Assembly (NCBI RefSeq): GCF_035222375.1
Contig: NC_085891.1
Coordinates: 992,001 to 1,056,000, forward strand
DNA from: Podospora pseudocomata
Lineage: Eukaryota; Ascomycota; Sordariomycetes; Sordariales; Podosporaceae
DNA: 64,000 bases
Reading direction: 5' to 3'
The notes under the pieces are model-generated. The model searched no databases and was not told the origin of the DNA. It saw only the letters and a program-made list of their open reading frames with translations. The translations under genes were made by a program, and so were the position numbers. Shown here in pieces: positions 22,001 to 34,673 of the stretch; within the stretch, counting starts at the first letter, position 1, and each line of letters opens with the position of its first letter.

Positions 22001-24600
22001 TCTTAGAGTGTACGGATGCTCGATATCTCATCTGGCGTGACATTGGCAATTCGAGGCCAATTCAAGGGCTGTATCTGGAGCCGAGCTTTACTTTTCGTTT
22101 GGCCCCCTCTATTTGCTTTTGGCAATGTAGCCGATCCCGAGATTCTTTGATTATCGGATGAGAGAACTTGAGGCGTCGAAGGCGTTATGCTGCTATTGTC
22201 TAGCTGACCCTATGTTGCATTTTCTTGGAGTGTGGTGGTGCTTCACACACACACCAGACCGGAGGATACTGCCCGGTGTTCCTTTCATGGGCCACGAGCT
22301 CTATCGTGAATGTCTCGCGCTCTGACGGAAAAAAAAAAGAGCGCACATCTTCTCTCAAGACTTGTGGACAATTTCATGAGCCCCATCGATATGGAGCGTC
22401 GATGAAGCGTGAGCTCCCCAGCAGAAACATCGGAAGGTCGACGTCTTTGCTTCCGGAAGCACCCCCTGACACCTGTAGTGCTGTGTCACGGCGCGCTGGC
22501 TGGGGGTCCTGGCGACGAGTGGGGAGAGTCGTGTCCATCTCAATCCCAGATGAGGCAGCGAGCAGCTCTCAAGCCATGATCGAGCCGATCCCAGATGATG
22601 GCTGCGCTAGGAAGAATTGACAAATGACAATCGCATTGTCGTCCTTGGGCAGACCAGCAGACCAGCGGCACGATGTCTCTGAGCTGTGTCTCGCGGTGGT
22701 GCGGTTTGCGGGCCGACACCCACTAGAATGATCGAGTATCGAGCATGGAACGTCTCTTTCTGGCGGTCGATCGCATTTGGCAAGCTGCTGTGGTGCTGCC
22801 AGAAGGGCCCTGTGAGACTGTCTGTTCGACTCTGTGAGACCTCTCCTGTGGTACCTTGATGGATGCTGGCGAGAGCAGCAGGTGCACTAAGCCGGTTCCA
22901 TTCTGACAGGGCCTGACAGGCACAGCGGGCACAGCGGGCCAGTTAAGCGACCGCACCTTGTGGAGGCGGGACCCTTGCCCCGTCCCCTTGAAGCTCTGAA
23001 GCTCTCTCGAGATGATGTCTCGTTGCAGACACGGGAAGGCAGCTGATGATTCGCACTTGGCTCGGTACTATTTGTTGACCAACTGCCCATGGTCTGTCGA
23101 AACGAGATAACAGCGAATAACGAATAACGAGATGGATCGAGAGAGGTGCAGGAACCTGGAAACGCCTCCGTCTGCAGCTGGCCGAGGTTGGAGTGTTACC
23201 TGGCTGACTGTCAACCTGGAAGCTCAAGCAGCAGGTGAGGTTGTGCAATGCCTGAAATGCATTCCGGCATTTCAATGGGGTCTGTGCATCGGATACCCTG
23301 GATTGAATATTGGATAGGGAAATATTGAATGGGCGAGGAAGGAAGGCAGCATTGCAATTGCCATCCTCGCCAGCCATGCGGGCACCTGCCACGGTCATTG
23401 ACAAGTTTCGTTCTTTCCAGGCCGGACAGGCCCTGATATACCTCCACCAGGAAGGCGGAACTGACCTGCCCTGACCCAGCAGGCAGGAACAACTCAACAC
23501 ATGGCTTTTCCAGCAAACTGCCTTGCAACTACCAGGTAAATTCATCATCGGCGAAAAGAAACAAGCAGGACTTCAACAGCAGCCTCCGCGTTTCGCCAGA
23601 GACAGCCTGAGCGTGCTAACGGCGCCAGCCAAGCCTCTTCTTCCTCTCTCCTTGTTTTTCCTATGTCCACGGCTGTTGCTTTTTTCCCTCCATCTTTTTC
23701 CCTCATCAGTTGCCCGCGGCCTCTCTCTCTTTTTCTCGCTCACCTCGCTGCCCCCCCTGGCCCCCTGGTCCACGGGGACAAGGGCCCATGTCCCCATGTC
23801 TTCCCATGGTGCGCGGTACGTACCGTGCATTTTCCTCAACAACCCGGCCTGGCCTGGCAAGGTACCTCTCATCCTCTCACTAACCTTGCCTTGCTCATCA
23901 GTGAGGTCCTTTTCGCTCTCTGGTCCCATCTGACGACGCTAACAGTGGGCATGATCCCTCCTTCTCCTCCCACTGTGCTCACTCGGGCTTGGTCTCGGCA
24001 GCTCCATGGCTCATCAACGACTTGGAATTCGTCGGCATCTCCCTCGCGAGCCGCTCACTATCCGCTAGCTAAAGTTGCTACACTAACTAGTAGAGCAATG
24101 ATTAACACCAGATGTCTCTTTGCTGAATGACACTCACGACGGACCACCCCGGCTGCTCCAGCGAGCGCCGTTCTCCCCCGTCGACCCCCCTCCCGTGCTC
24201 CCCCAATCCGAACCAAGCTCGCCCTGGACCCCTGCCGGGAGATACAAGAGATGGTTCCTTCGCGTACATAGTACAAGTACCTACATATGCCGCCCAAGCG
24301 TGGTCCCCTCGGCCGCTTGCCTTGTCTTTTGCGCGTCCTGAACTTATCTTGTCCCAGTCCCACAGGTTGAACTGCATTTGCGGCGCCAGCTCTGCAGCCG
24401 ACTGTCGACTTGCGACTGGTAGATCTCTCTTGTTTGCTGCTGCACGCCAGTCACCCTTCTTCCGCTTGTTCTACCCGTATGTCCTCGACACCGGCTCGGC
24501 CTGACCTCTGCACGCTTTGGGGACCTCTGTCGGACCGGTAGGGCACACCACCCGTTCATATCCCGCCAGCAGTTCTGTCCGACGACTGCTCTGTACGCCG
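19042..24600. other. Gene desert, middle part
   Basis: No gene is supported. The longest frames (for example minus 22943-23548 and plus 20600-21085) are rich in Cys, Arg and Pro, show no domain, and have unsupported splice options. A short GT run lies at about 20335-20349. The sequence from about 23,630 is pyrimidine-rich on the plus strand, in keeping with a promoter or long leader for the CENP-B-type gene. Confidence 0.5.
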
Positions 24601-25159
24601 AGGTCTGCGGATAGAGAGAGAGAGAGAGAGAGAAGAGGGAAAAACATCGTCAACGGCGGCTACGAGTTAACTAACTCACCATACAAGCTTCTTTCCGCCC
24701 CCTTTTCGCCCTGCACTCCACCCCGTGCTGTCCCCGTCCAAGTCCCGGGTCTGCATCCACCTCGACCCGCGCTCTGCTTGACCAAAAGACCTGCCGAACG
24801 ACCACCCTCCCAACGCCTCTGCAGGAGCTACCTAACTAAGACTTCGTGAAAGTGCAACACCACTGCACTTCCGGCCTCCACACCAGGCCTCTTGCGACCT
24901 TCCCCAGGCCAGGCCGCTGCACGCCCCTCAGGAACCAATTGCTGTCCTCGGCCCCCCGTATCATGCATGTACTTCTCCTGAGAGTGTCTGTCTTGCGCAT
25001 CCTTTCCTGGGCGGACTGATCCCCACACCAGCTAGTCACCAACCCGTTGCCATCAACTGAGTGATTCGCTCCCACTGATCCAGTGCTTTCTGCTTGCCTT
25101 GACTTGACCTGCGCCCCCGTCTGGTTTCGTCTCTGTTGGACGAAGCCTGTTCTGTCAGA
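24601..25159. other. Probable promoter / 5' leader of the CENP-B-type gene
   Basis: C/T-rich sequence directly before the start codon, with a GA microsatellite at about 24612-24633. Several upstream ATGs precede 25160, so if transcription starts far upstream the leader would carry upstream open frames. Confidence 0.45.
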
Positions 25160-26928
25160 ATGCACAACCAGATCATCGCCTCGACGGGCATGGACCAGGA
25201 AAGTCACTTAGCACACGATAACAACACATATGGCAACGACAGTTGGGTCGACATGAATTCGTATCACCACCATCATCAAACCACCATGCCCGACTATGGA
25301 GGGAACTATGGCTACTCGTCTATCCCGCCCATCACTCACGGGCTACCATCGGAAAATTTGAACAGGATGCCACCACCACCGCCTCCTCATTCCATGCACC
25401 AACAGCATGCCTCTCACACACAGCTACCAATGCTCATGATGCCTCATCATCAACCGACGCCTACCTGGCCGAGTATGTTGACAAACCCAAACAACTACAG
25501 CCCTCACTCGGCCCCTCCGATCGCCATACCTCCCATCACTACACCACTCAAGACGACGAAGCTTCCAGCGATTCAGACCACCACCTCCCAACCGAGAAAG
25601 ACCTTGACGGACGATGACCGCCGCGCCATGTGCCAGTATGCCAAGGACCACCCCAACGCGAAGCAGACTGACATCGGCCAGCGCTTTGGCGTGGAGAGGA
25701 GGTAGGAATTGATGGACCCCCTCGTTGTGATGCGATGTTCCCGTGCACGTTTTCCTCTAACACTGCTCACAGTACCGTCTCCAAGGTCCTGAGACATAAG
25801 GACAAATACCTGAACTCGGAGGATCGGAGCAGTTCACCTATCAAGCGTGGCAAAGGAAAGGGAGCAGACATTGAAAAGGCGCTGACGGCCTTCCTTCGTA
25901 ATGCTCGAAAGGAAGGCAAAACTCTGACTACCGAAGAGGTCAAGGAGAAGGCCCAGTCGTTTTCTATGGTCGGCGGTGGTGATTCCTTTATGGAGCACAA
26001 CAGCTCGGCTTGGCTGGAAAAGTTCATGCTCAAGCATGGCATGGGCCCCGGGAGACTGATGCGCCGGGCGTCAGAAACCAACATTTTGGACAGTAGACGC
26101 AACTCGCCAGCGTTGAGTGCTTCCCAGCCATCAAGCGCCATTTCCCCAGCGTCTCCAGCCGGCCACCTGTCACCATCACCCTTGTCCGCAAACAAGAGCG
26201 ACGAAGAAAAGGAAAGCATGAACAGTTTCATGGACTTTACGACCGACAATGCCTACAAGCACACAAATACGCAGAGCAATGCATCGCTAAACAGTGCTTA
26301 CACCGACCATGCCAACTCTTCCTTTTCTGGGAGCGCTCTCAGTCCTGCAGCTTCGTTTGGTTTCTCGCCGGATCCCAATACTGGCGGATTTCCGCCTCCC
26401 GGAGCACCAGGGGGAGGTTTCCAACGCCCGCGAAGCCAGACATTTCCGACGCTGGACCTGGAATACATGAACCAGTCTCAGAACACGGAGCCCCTGACGC
26501 CAAAGTATCATGTCTCATCTACCGCACCATCTTCGGCACTGGAGCCGCCATCCGCCAACCCGTCGGGTGGGCATTTCAGTATCGATCAGGCGATTTCACC
26601 TCAGCTCCGTCACAGCACCAGCAACCAGAGTCTTGGTGGGAGATCTTCAACGACTCCAGTTACGGCGAATCCCTCGTCTCCCAGCTCACCCACTCAAGAG
26701 GATGCAAGAAGAGCGGCGGATACTCTTCTGTCTTTTATCACCAACTCTGGTGGATTTGCTGACCATTCCGAGTACATGACTCTGCTCAAGCTTACCGAAA
26801 AGCTACGTATCCACCAAATGCAGCTAGCAAAGGCCCATGGCATGGGAGGACTCTCGCGCATCCCCGAGGGCGACAGTGAGATGACGAACACGACCTCTAT
26901 CAAACTGGAACCGACAACTACCGCCTGA
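25160..26928 (+). CDS. CENP-B/pogo-type helix-turn-helix DNA-binding protein without transposase core
   Basis: Two exons (25160-25701, 25773-26928) encode 565 residues. The first ~145 residues are rich in His, Pro and Asn and probably disordered. Residues about 149-196 form a CENP-B N-terminal helix-turn-helix with KTLTDDDRRAMCQYAKDHP and FGVERSTVSKVLRHK. Residues about 203-262 resemble the second CENP-B/Tc5-type helical domain (DIEKALTAFLRNARKEGK, then SSAWLEKFMLKHGM). The remaining ~300 residues are Ser/Pro-rich with no DDE transposase, ending in a short conserved-looking helical block. The layout suggests a domesticated transposase-derived nuclear factor, perhaps a transcription regulator; the target is unknown. 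The intron is 71 bp and splits the recognition region at Arg-Ser. The gene sits alone after an 8.7-kb desert. Confidence 0.88.
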
Positions 26929-27442
26929 TACATACCCATTCGCTCTTCTTCATTTCTTTCAGCATTCCATGGTGTTTTGTTGGTGCTATTTAAGGTGTCT
27001 GGCGGAGGAGGAAGTGGAGTCGGCAGGCAACATTGCTTTTGAAGTCACCAGGGGATAGGAGTTGGGATATCACAGGAGGATGCTTTCCTCCTGACGGAAT
27101 TTTTGGAAAGGGTGGCGAAAAGCACAAACGAACAACACTTCGGAAAACCACACACTCACATACCACATACCCACCTTTTTCTTCGATACATCGACACTTT
27201 ATATACCCCTTTTTGGCGTTGCTGAATACCACTATACTGTCACCGTCACCGGAAGACTATACGCTCACGCGAAAAGCGAGGGTCACCAAAACCGACTCTC
27301 GCATCTTTTTCTTGTTGTCATTTCCATCTGGTCTTTTCTCGTTCGGTTTTGTTCTAGTTGATTGGCTTCCGACTACCCCTATTTCATTTGACTCTGTACA
27401 ATTACTATCAGCATGGTTTCTCTTCGGATTTGTTTTTGAATT

Positions 27443-27498
<56 letters not shown>

Positions 27499-28312
27499 GC
27501 AGAGGGAGAGGGGGAGCGGTCGACCGACCGAACACGCATCGAACGAACAAATGGACGAACAGTCGCATATTTTCAAGCACCGAAAGTTTTCGAAAAGAAT
27601 ACAAAAGGTTGATGGACATGGTCCGCAAGGGCCTACTGGGGGTTGGCGATGGAATGAGTGGATGGAAATGAAAGTGTGTTTATTGTTTTTGTTTTTGTTT
27701 TTGTTTTTGCTTCATAATCGGGGAGGAAAGGGCGGGCTGGAGGAGGATATTGGACGGTTGAGATGGGCTCATGATTGGGGTGATTCTTGACATACTGGAT
27801 GGATTTCATTTTATTTTATTTTTTACCCTTGGGTGATTTCATTAGGGAATGGAATGCACAATATTGGGAGGAGAGAAACAGACAGAATCACACAATCAGG
27901 AAGCATGTTGAGAGGGGAAGCAGAAAGAGGGAAAAGAGACAGCATAGGACCACGCCCATTCAGAGGAAATTTCGAGAATCAACCCTTTTCTTTTTGGTTT
28001 ATTTTTCACACACCACACTGCCACACTGTCCTCTGGAATATGGAGACAGTTTGACTGTTATACGCTCTTTATGGATGTTGATTCTGGATTTTCTTTGCGG
28101 TGGTTGTGTGTGTTATGTTGTGTCTGACAGCTGAAGCTCTGTGTTTCTCTTTTTTTGCCCAGTGGAAGGGCTAGTTCTAACCCCCCCCACCTCCTGTGTC
28201 AAACCTGAATATATTATACCATTTTTCTTTGCAGCTCGAAATTTTAGTAATCATTGATAATGAATGATTCGTGAATACATTCAACTACTTTACTACCAAA
28301 ACATTCACTAAC
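26929..28312. other. Convergent intergenic region with simple repeats
   Basis: Lies between the CENP-B-type gene and the PXA-domain gene, which run towards each other. Holds an AC microsatellite (27449-27496) and a TTTTTG run (about 27684-27709). No gene is seen. Confidence 0.6.
27449..27496. repeat. AC microsatellite, 24 units
   Basis: A pure (AC)24 run in the 3' flank of the CENP-B-type gene. Confidence 0.97.
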
Positions 28313-31300
28313 CTAAGTACAATCAACCCCCCTTTCCGCCCACAGCTCCAGCACCCCCTTCTCCCCAACCTCGGGCATCAACCTCACCAGTACCAGCTCA
28401 ACAAGGCCGTAAACCAAATGCTTGTTGCAGTAGGCGTCAGAAAAGACGTCTAGGATCCCTCTCTCGATTTCAGAGAAAATCTCCTCTTCTTCTGGTGTCA
28501 TTGTCGCTTCTTCTTCATCAGCAGACACCGTTGTTGGTGTTGCAGCCTTACTTTTTGTTGTCCTCCGGCGCCCCCGACGGCTAGCATCATTCTTGTTAGC
28601 CTTTTTGCGGTGGTGTCGTTGGTGTTGGCCGTGGCCGTGGCCGCGGTCCGTTCCTTCCCTAGCCTGCGTACTACTACTACTACTAACAAGATCATCATCA
28701 AACCTCGCTGCTTTCTTTTTCCCGCTGCCGTCCTCCCCTGACGAAGAAGGTGAGCTCCCCTCAGAGGACACATCTCCCTTTTCCTTTTGCAGTGTAGTTT
28801 TCTTAGCAGCAGCAGCAGCACCGCCGCTGAACGGTGAAAGCCCAAAGTAGATTTTGGCAACATTACCCCCCAACAGCCCCCATAACCCCCTAGCGCACCT
28901 CCTCTTCAACACTCTCAACCCCTCCTCCCCTTCTGGAGCAACCAACGTCCCCTTCCCTGGCGCATTACCAGGAAAGAGCGCCCCGCGCACGTTGCGCAAA
29001 AGTGGGGGGAGCGCCAATGGTCCAGTGTCTTGGTTGAGTATGTACTGGTGTATACCGTGCGATAGCAACCTGTAAATCAGACTGTCAGAAAAATATACCC
29101 CAACAGGAAATAAATCAGAAATTGGGGGTCAAATGATATGATCCCATAATGTGAGACAGCCCGCCCGTGTGGTGTTTCATTTCCATTTTCTTTTGCGTGG
29201 GGGAACAATAAGAAGCAGATAGAAGGATGAAGGTAAAAGGTGTGGTAGGATGGGTGGTGGTCATGGTGTGTAGCAGGGACTGGACACTGGTCCCCCCCCC
29301 CCCAAACTTGATCAGCCAGTGCTGTGGAAGGTGACATTCAAGCACCAACTCGGAGAGAAAAAGGTCAGGCCGGAACACACACACAACTCTGTGTGGTGTG
29401 TGTCTGTGTGTCAAAAGTTCAGATGATCACAAAACGACCCCAACGTAACCCGGTAAAACGTCCAGAGAGAAGCCAAAGGGATTTTCGACTAGGGAAACCG
29501 CGGCAGTCTCGATACTCAGCAGTGAACCCAGCCAGCCAGCCCAAAACCACCACCACCACCACCACCACCATCTCAACCCCGGTTGATGCGGCCCAGCAGG
29601 CTGCTGCAGTTGGGAGACCAAAGGCGGCCAAAGCTTCATGCTGAATGTGCGGGGAGAAACGACCGGGGTAAGGCACAAGGTGGGGAGACATACTTCGCTG
29701 ACGGGGGTCCTGAGCATGGGTGCCAATGGACCATCGGACTTGGGTCGGAGGAGAGGAGAGGGGGGACCATTGATGATTGCGCTTGGAGCACCCCATGGCT
29801 AAGCTGTCTTTGGCTTCCTTTTTCCTGGCTCACGTCATGCCGTCCAGGCAAGATCACATCTCGACAGGCGTAACAAGGTGACTCGATGCTCTTCCAGGGT
29901 TCCTTTGCACACGCGCCCCCTTCATGTTTGCCCTAGCTCGGGTTGTAAGACAACCTAAGAGGGGATATATGATCTGTCATTCGGTTTGACAGCCGAGACA
30001 CCATCCAAGAAGGGTCAAGCCTCATCGCGACGATCTCTGCCTGTCGTCAAGCAACAACGTCGACGGAGACGGCACGCTGTGGGGCGGTGCGAGGCGCAAA
30101 GGAAGCCAGCGGTGAGTGAAGCAAGTCGGCGTGCTCGGCGTCCTCGGCGTGGAAGTGAGGTGCGATACAGAAGTGTCCAGTCGACATGATTGATGGCTTG
30201 GAAGAGGGTGGCCCGATCCCTGTCCCGTTGCTCCAGCCCGGGCGCGTAGAGGAGACTCGTTGATGGATGGTCAAAAACCTGACAAAAGCCTTCTCGAGCA
30301 ATCGGACGCAGCCAAGGCGGTGCGGCGCCGCGATTGGTCCAATGGGTTGGGGGCACCAGATGCAGGCCCCAAGAGGAACAAGAACGACAGAACTGCGCCG
30401 TATGCGGGTCGCCGATTCGGCCGCAGGACATGTGGGAAGCGTGCGTTCCACTGCAGCACCAGCTTTTACCCCGAAGCCTTGCTCCAGCTGGGCATTGGCC
30501 GGAGCACAGCTGCACAATGCGTCCAGTGACATCCGACGACATCACAGGCAACGGCCCAAGTGACACTCCTCAAGACCCCTCGAGACCTAAACATGTTGCA
30601 CTTGCAACTCGCCAGGAAGCATCATGATTCGTGCCGGACTCGGCACTTCTTCAAGTCCAGTGACTTTCTGCTCATGCAGTGCGACGGCGAAGCAGCAAAA
30701 AGGGGGTGGGGATATATCAGAAATGCTAAGTAAACATGAAGCCACCTACCTGTCAAGCTTGCCATCTACGGCCGCGATTCGTCCTGGTCCCGTCATGGTA
30801 ACCCACTGCACCATCGATAATGCGCCGCAGAGCCATGGCATCCGCACATCCATCTCGATCAGATTCGATATTGCCGACCAGCATCTGAAGGCCAACACGG
30901 GCATTTTGAGTGGTCCAGAATCCAGTCCGACCTCGTGTTGAACCACATTCTTGCGCTGGGCCGTGCTGTGAGAGCTTCGAGGCGGCAGAGAACGGGTCGT
31001 CATGAGGACCGTGAAGGCCAATCTGATGAATGAGGTCGCGAGGAAGCACCAGTGCACCACCATCCAAAACAAGCCCTGCACCGAAGAGAGGCCGCGGCGA
31101 CCAGCCGAGGAGCCCTTGCCCGGCCGCCCCGAAGGATTCTCGTCCTCGATTGCTTTTCTCTTGCCCAACGTTCGTGTCGCAATAATGATCATCTCCAATA
31201 TCATCCACGGCTCCGATAGTTTGTTGGCGACCGAGTTCCCGATGATTAGCTCTGAAAATATTTGGCCAACCAGAGCTGTCAGGCACCCATTCTCGAGGTC

Positions 31301-32188
31301 TTCGGTGGGGAGCAGGATGGCCAGGACGGCGTGAACTAGCAGTTGACGATACGCTACTTCATTCTCGGCCTGTTGGGCAACGCTTTCAGGGTCCTCTGGG
31401 CGGGGGACGGGTGTCAGCGCGGGGAGTGGACATAGCGAGTGGTAGATCTCGCGAGCATTTGTCCTGATGGGGGCCTGCGTGATGGGATCATGGGCTATGC
31501 GGTAGGCTAGATGTCTCAAACGTTAGCACTACCCAAAATTGGACACGAGATCGCCTGTGGCTCGTTCTTCTTTCATGTTCCAGCCTCCGACAGCTCGCTC
31601 CAGACTCGGGGAACAAAAAGACCAACCAGTGATGTGCTTATCGAGCAGATCTGGAATCTCGTCGAATAAAAGGCTCTCCAGGTCCACTTTCCGCAGCCGC
31701 TGCTCGAGGGCTCTTGTGATGTGTGCGATGATTTGAACAATCTCGGCAACGAATGTCTCATCGGGCGTAATCTTGTTGTACCAGTTCTGGATGTACTCCC
31801 TCAGGATGATGGCGATGAGGGCGTAGAGCTGCAGATCCACATCGTTGCGACTGGTCAGCGGCGGTAAGAGCTCCTCAATCGGTGCTGGCGCACTCTTGGC
31901 CTTTTCGATATGCTGAGGGCAGAGGATGCGGCGGATCAGGAGAGCGGTGGCTTTGTCTGAGAGGGGGTCGGTGGTGGGAAATGCCGGGCGGGCGCTTCGT
32001 CGAGCTGCCGCTCCTCCTGACTGGGCAGGCGTCTGAGACGCATCAGCTGAAGCTGTTTTGGAGGTTGGCCCCGACTCTGACTGTAGACTCGACGTGCGCG
32101 ATGGCTTGGGTCGAGGCGTTACCGGCCCCGGTGGTGGTGGGTTGGGTGTTTGGACGCGGCTGGGAGCCTGGGCAGCTGCGGTCGTCAT
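28313..32188 (-). CDS. PXA (PX-associated) domain protein with a 1.68-kb intron
   Basis: Three exons on the minus strand (32188-31627, 31506-30750, 29069-28313) close in phase to 691 residues. Residues 1-73 are Pro/Ser-rich. From about 74 the sequence follows the PXA domain found in sorting-nexin-like proteins (LSDKATALLIRRILCPQ, IIAHITRALEQRLRKVDLE, then LLVHAVLAILLPTEDLENG). A hydrophobic stretch WMVVHWCFLATSFIRLAFT may be membrane-inserted. The C-terminal exon holds LPPLLRNVRGALFPGNAPGK, a low-complexity Lys/Ser insert and a conserved end with DAYCNKHLVYGLVELVLVRL. Intron 1 is 120 bp. Intron 2 (29070-30749) is 1680 bp with good GT-AG ends and continuous family sequence on both sides. Function is unknown; an endosomal or membrane-traffic role is inferred. 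Confidence 0.82.
29070..30749 (-). other. Very long intron of the PXA-domain gene
   Basis: It begins GTAGGT and ends TTACAG on the minus strand. The host exons join as GAC-AG|G-TTG and keep the family sequence unbroken. Contents are a C run near 29290-29302, an ACC run at about 29547-29570, a short GT-rich patch near 29390, and unsupported open frames at about 30015-30566. I found no clear terminal repeat or target duplication by eye. Confidence 0.7.
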
Positions 32189-33056
32189 GTCGAAGTATGG
32201 TTGCTTACAGGCATCTCGCCGACTCGGTGACTGGTGGCCAGCAGAGCTCTTGTTCAAGTTCCAAGTCGGACTGGTGATGGTGCGTGGGTGTCGTTGACTT
32301 GAAGCTGTGGAGGGCGGTGGGCAGATCAATCGCTTATCGGAGCTCAGGTCGCCTTATGTCACTGGCCCGAAACGGCAAGCGGTGAAACCCCACATCAGAT
32401 GCAGTGCGTCACTCCATCACTGCACAGTGCTGTAGCAGCACTGTAAATACAGGGTATCTTAGCAGAATACAGCACCACAAGAAATAGATATGAGAAAAAC
32501 TTCAGACATTCAAGAGTGCCGACGGGTGTGGTGCCAACGACACCTTTCACAGGACTCATCGTGAACCCGAGACAGAAGGCATCGACAGCATGTGACTCTC
32601 GTTTCAACGGCATCCCTGGTCTCAAGAGCTGTCAGGTGGATCCTGTGGGGATGCAGGGATATCAAAGCGAAAGCCCCTTTGTGACCCCTATTCCCACTCG
32701 TTGCCCGGTGCTGGAATGTAAACATTCATATGTCGTTGGCAACCGTTTGACAAGAGTTGAGGCTCAAGATACCCCTGCTGCATCCTGCAGCCTTCTTACC
32801 GCTCTACCGCATGTACATACATGTACTGGATGCGACCGCCTTCCGGTCATGGTGTATGAATACGCTGCAGCCTTGCCATGCATCCATAACGTTCCGCTTG
32901 TGCGCAGCAAATGCGCTCACGACCAACAGCCGAGAACTGGAGCAGTCATTTTTTTGTTACAGCTTTATATACATACAGCTTTGTCAGACTCGGTCCAACA
33001 AGAGTTACTATACAACACATAGAGTTCAAATCATTGTCGCGACTGTTGGAAACATC
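32189..33056. other. Intergenic region upstream of the PXA-domain gene
   Basis: Separates the start of the PXA-domain gene from the 3' end of MSS51; both genes are on the minus strand. 868 bp with no supported gene; it must contain the PXA gene promoter. Confidence 0.6.
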
Positions 33057-34673
33057 TTATTCGGAATCTTTGCGGGTGGTTTCATATCTGAAGCGGGACA
33101 TGTTAGCAAAGGGAAGTCATAATCAGTAGATCCAAGAATAGCTTACCTCTTGCCTCTGAATGCCCAGACGCCCCAGTTGCCGGCACTGACGTCCTGGGGA
33201 TCAAGATCGTTCAAATCCCACCGAAGACTGCGGAACCGGTTCTCACCAGGCTCCAAAAGCATGTCGAATTCACCATGAGCTGTCTTGTTGACCCACGCAA
33301 CATCGCGCTCCATATCCTCCTGCGTGTAGCCAGTGACAATGATGGGGGCCTTGGTTTCCAGAAGCATGGGAAGCGTCTCTACCCACTCATGGGAGCTTGC
33401 TGGGTGACCCAGACCGGGGTGAAACATGACGAAGCAGTCAAAGTAGGGGTCGTAAGGGTAGAAGTGACCGGTCTTGTGGAGGGTGTGGTAGTAGTCCACG
33501 ATGGTGCTGATCTTCATGGTAGGCCAGACTCGGTCCTCGACGATGGCACCGAAGGGGTTGGTGGCAGTCCGAGGGGGCAGCGGGAACTCGTTGTCTCGGT
33601 TCGTCATGCTCTCAGGGCCAATAAAGATCAGGTGAATGCGGGAGCCCGGGAACACATGTGCGAGTTGCACCCAAACATCTCGAGGAAGAGACGACTCGGC
33701 CCGGGCACCGAGAATGAACAGACGAACAGGTGGGGCCTCTACCCGAAGGCCCTTGATGTCCATGCCACCGCCGTTTTTAGGTGGGTGAAGAGTGTATCGA
33801 AGAGCTGGGAGTAGGTTAGATGACTCATATATCAAATCCCCAATGCCAAGGGCGACACCTACCGCTGAAGCTCTTCAGACCCTCTGCAGTCAGCCTTCCT
33901 CCAGATTTGAGATTGTATGGACTAAGCTCATGAAGCACGCTGGCAATCGTGACGGGATAAGTGAGTAACCTCGTGGCCTGTCTCATGCTCCTATCATCAT
34001 CAATGGCGAGGAAGGAGCGGGTATATAAAAAGGTATCCCAGTTGGTCATGTTGATTAGAGCTTCGTCTATTTGTGGCCCAGCATATTCGAACTCGGGGAA
34101 AAAGCGGCCGGACCGCAGATCGTGGTCGTCCTCGTTGATTTGCCTCAGTGTATCGCATATTTCCAGGTGCTTCTCATAGTCGTCAGCCCAGTGCTCCTTG
34201 GAGCAGGACACTGGAATACCACAGTCAGGACATTCGAAGTCGACATGGGCAGGTGCCAGATTCCCATGGGGCTGGTGGTCGGGGTGGTTGCAGCGGGCAT
34301 ACTGCCTCATGAAAGCCGCTCTTTTCCGGATCTCGGGAATGGGAGAGTTGGTGAACGAGTGGAAGAGGTCATCGGCTTCCAGAACTCTTTTCTTCTCGGT
34401 CTTGGTGGGTGCGGGCGCACTGGATCCAAAGGCAAAGCCAGAAGAGAAGCGCTTCGTAACGGAGGTTGGAGCAGGCTTGGGGACATTGCTATCGACGGCA
34501 GCTCGTGGAGGGGGGCATTTGCTATGGACGGAGCGTTGTTGCTGCTGTCGTTGTGAGGCCTGAAAAAGGCCATTGGGTAACCTGGCTCCGGCTTGTCTCC
34601 TGAAAGAGACTGAGCAGTGTGAACACACTCTCGACAGCGCTGAGCGTGCCGCAAGATCTGCCGGAAGCGCCAT
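33057..34673 (-). CDS. MSS51: MSS51-type mitochondrial translational activator of COX1
   Basis: Three exons on the minus strand (34673-33863, 33804-33147, 33087-33057) encode 499 residues. In yeast, Mss51 activates COX1 mRNA translation and holds newly made Cox1 in the mitochondrial matrix. The N-terminus is basic and suits import. A MYND-like zinc finger spans about 128-173: Cys128, Cys148 and Cys151 in FECPDCG, Cys157, His161, His169 and Cys173. Cys-Pro pairs at 53-54 (KCPPP) and 148-149 (ECPDC) resemble the heme-regulatory CPX motifs described for Mss51. The C-terminal half has RLFILGARAESSLP and FHPGLGHP. Introns are 58 and 59 bp; the last coding exon is only 31 nt. The start faces RSE1 across 422 bp. 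Confidence 0.9.

Noticed and set aside
22943-23548. Open frame of 201 codons in the gene desert, minus strand
   Set aside because: Rich in Cys, Arg and Ser, with no domain and no convincing splice partners.
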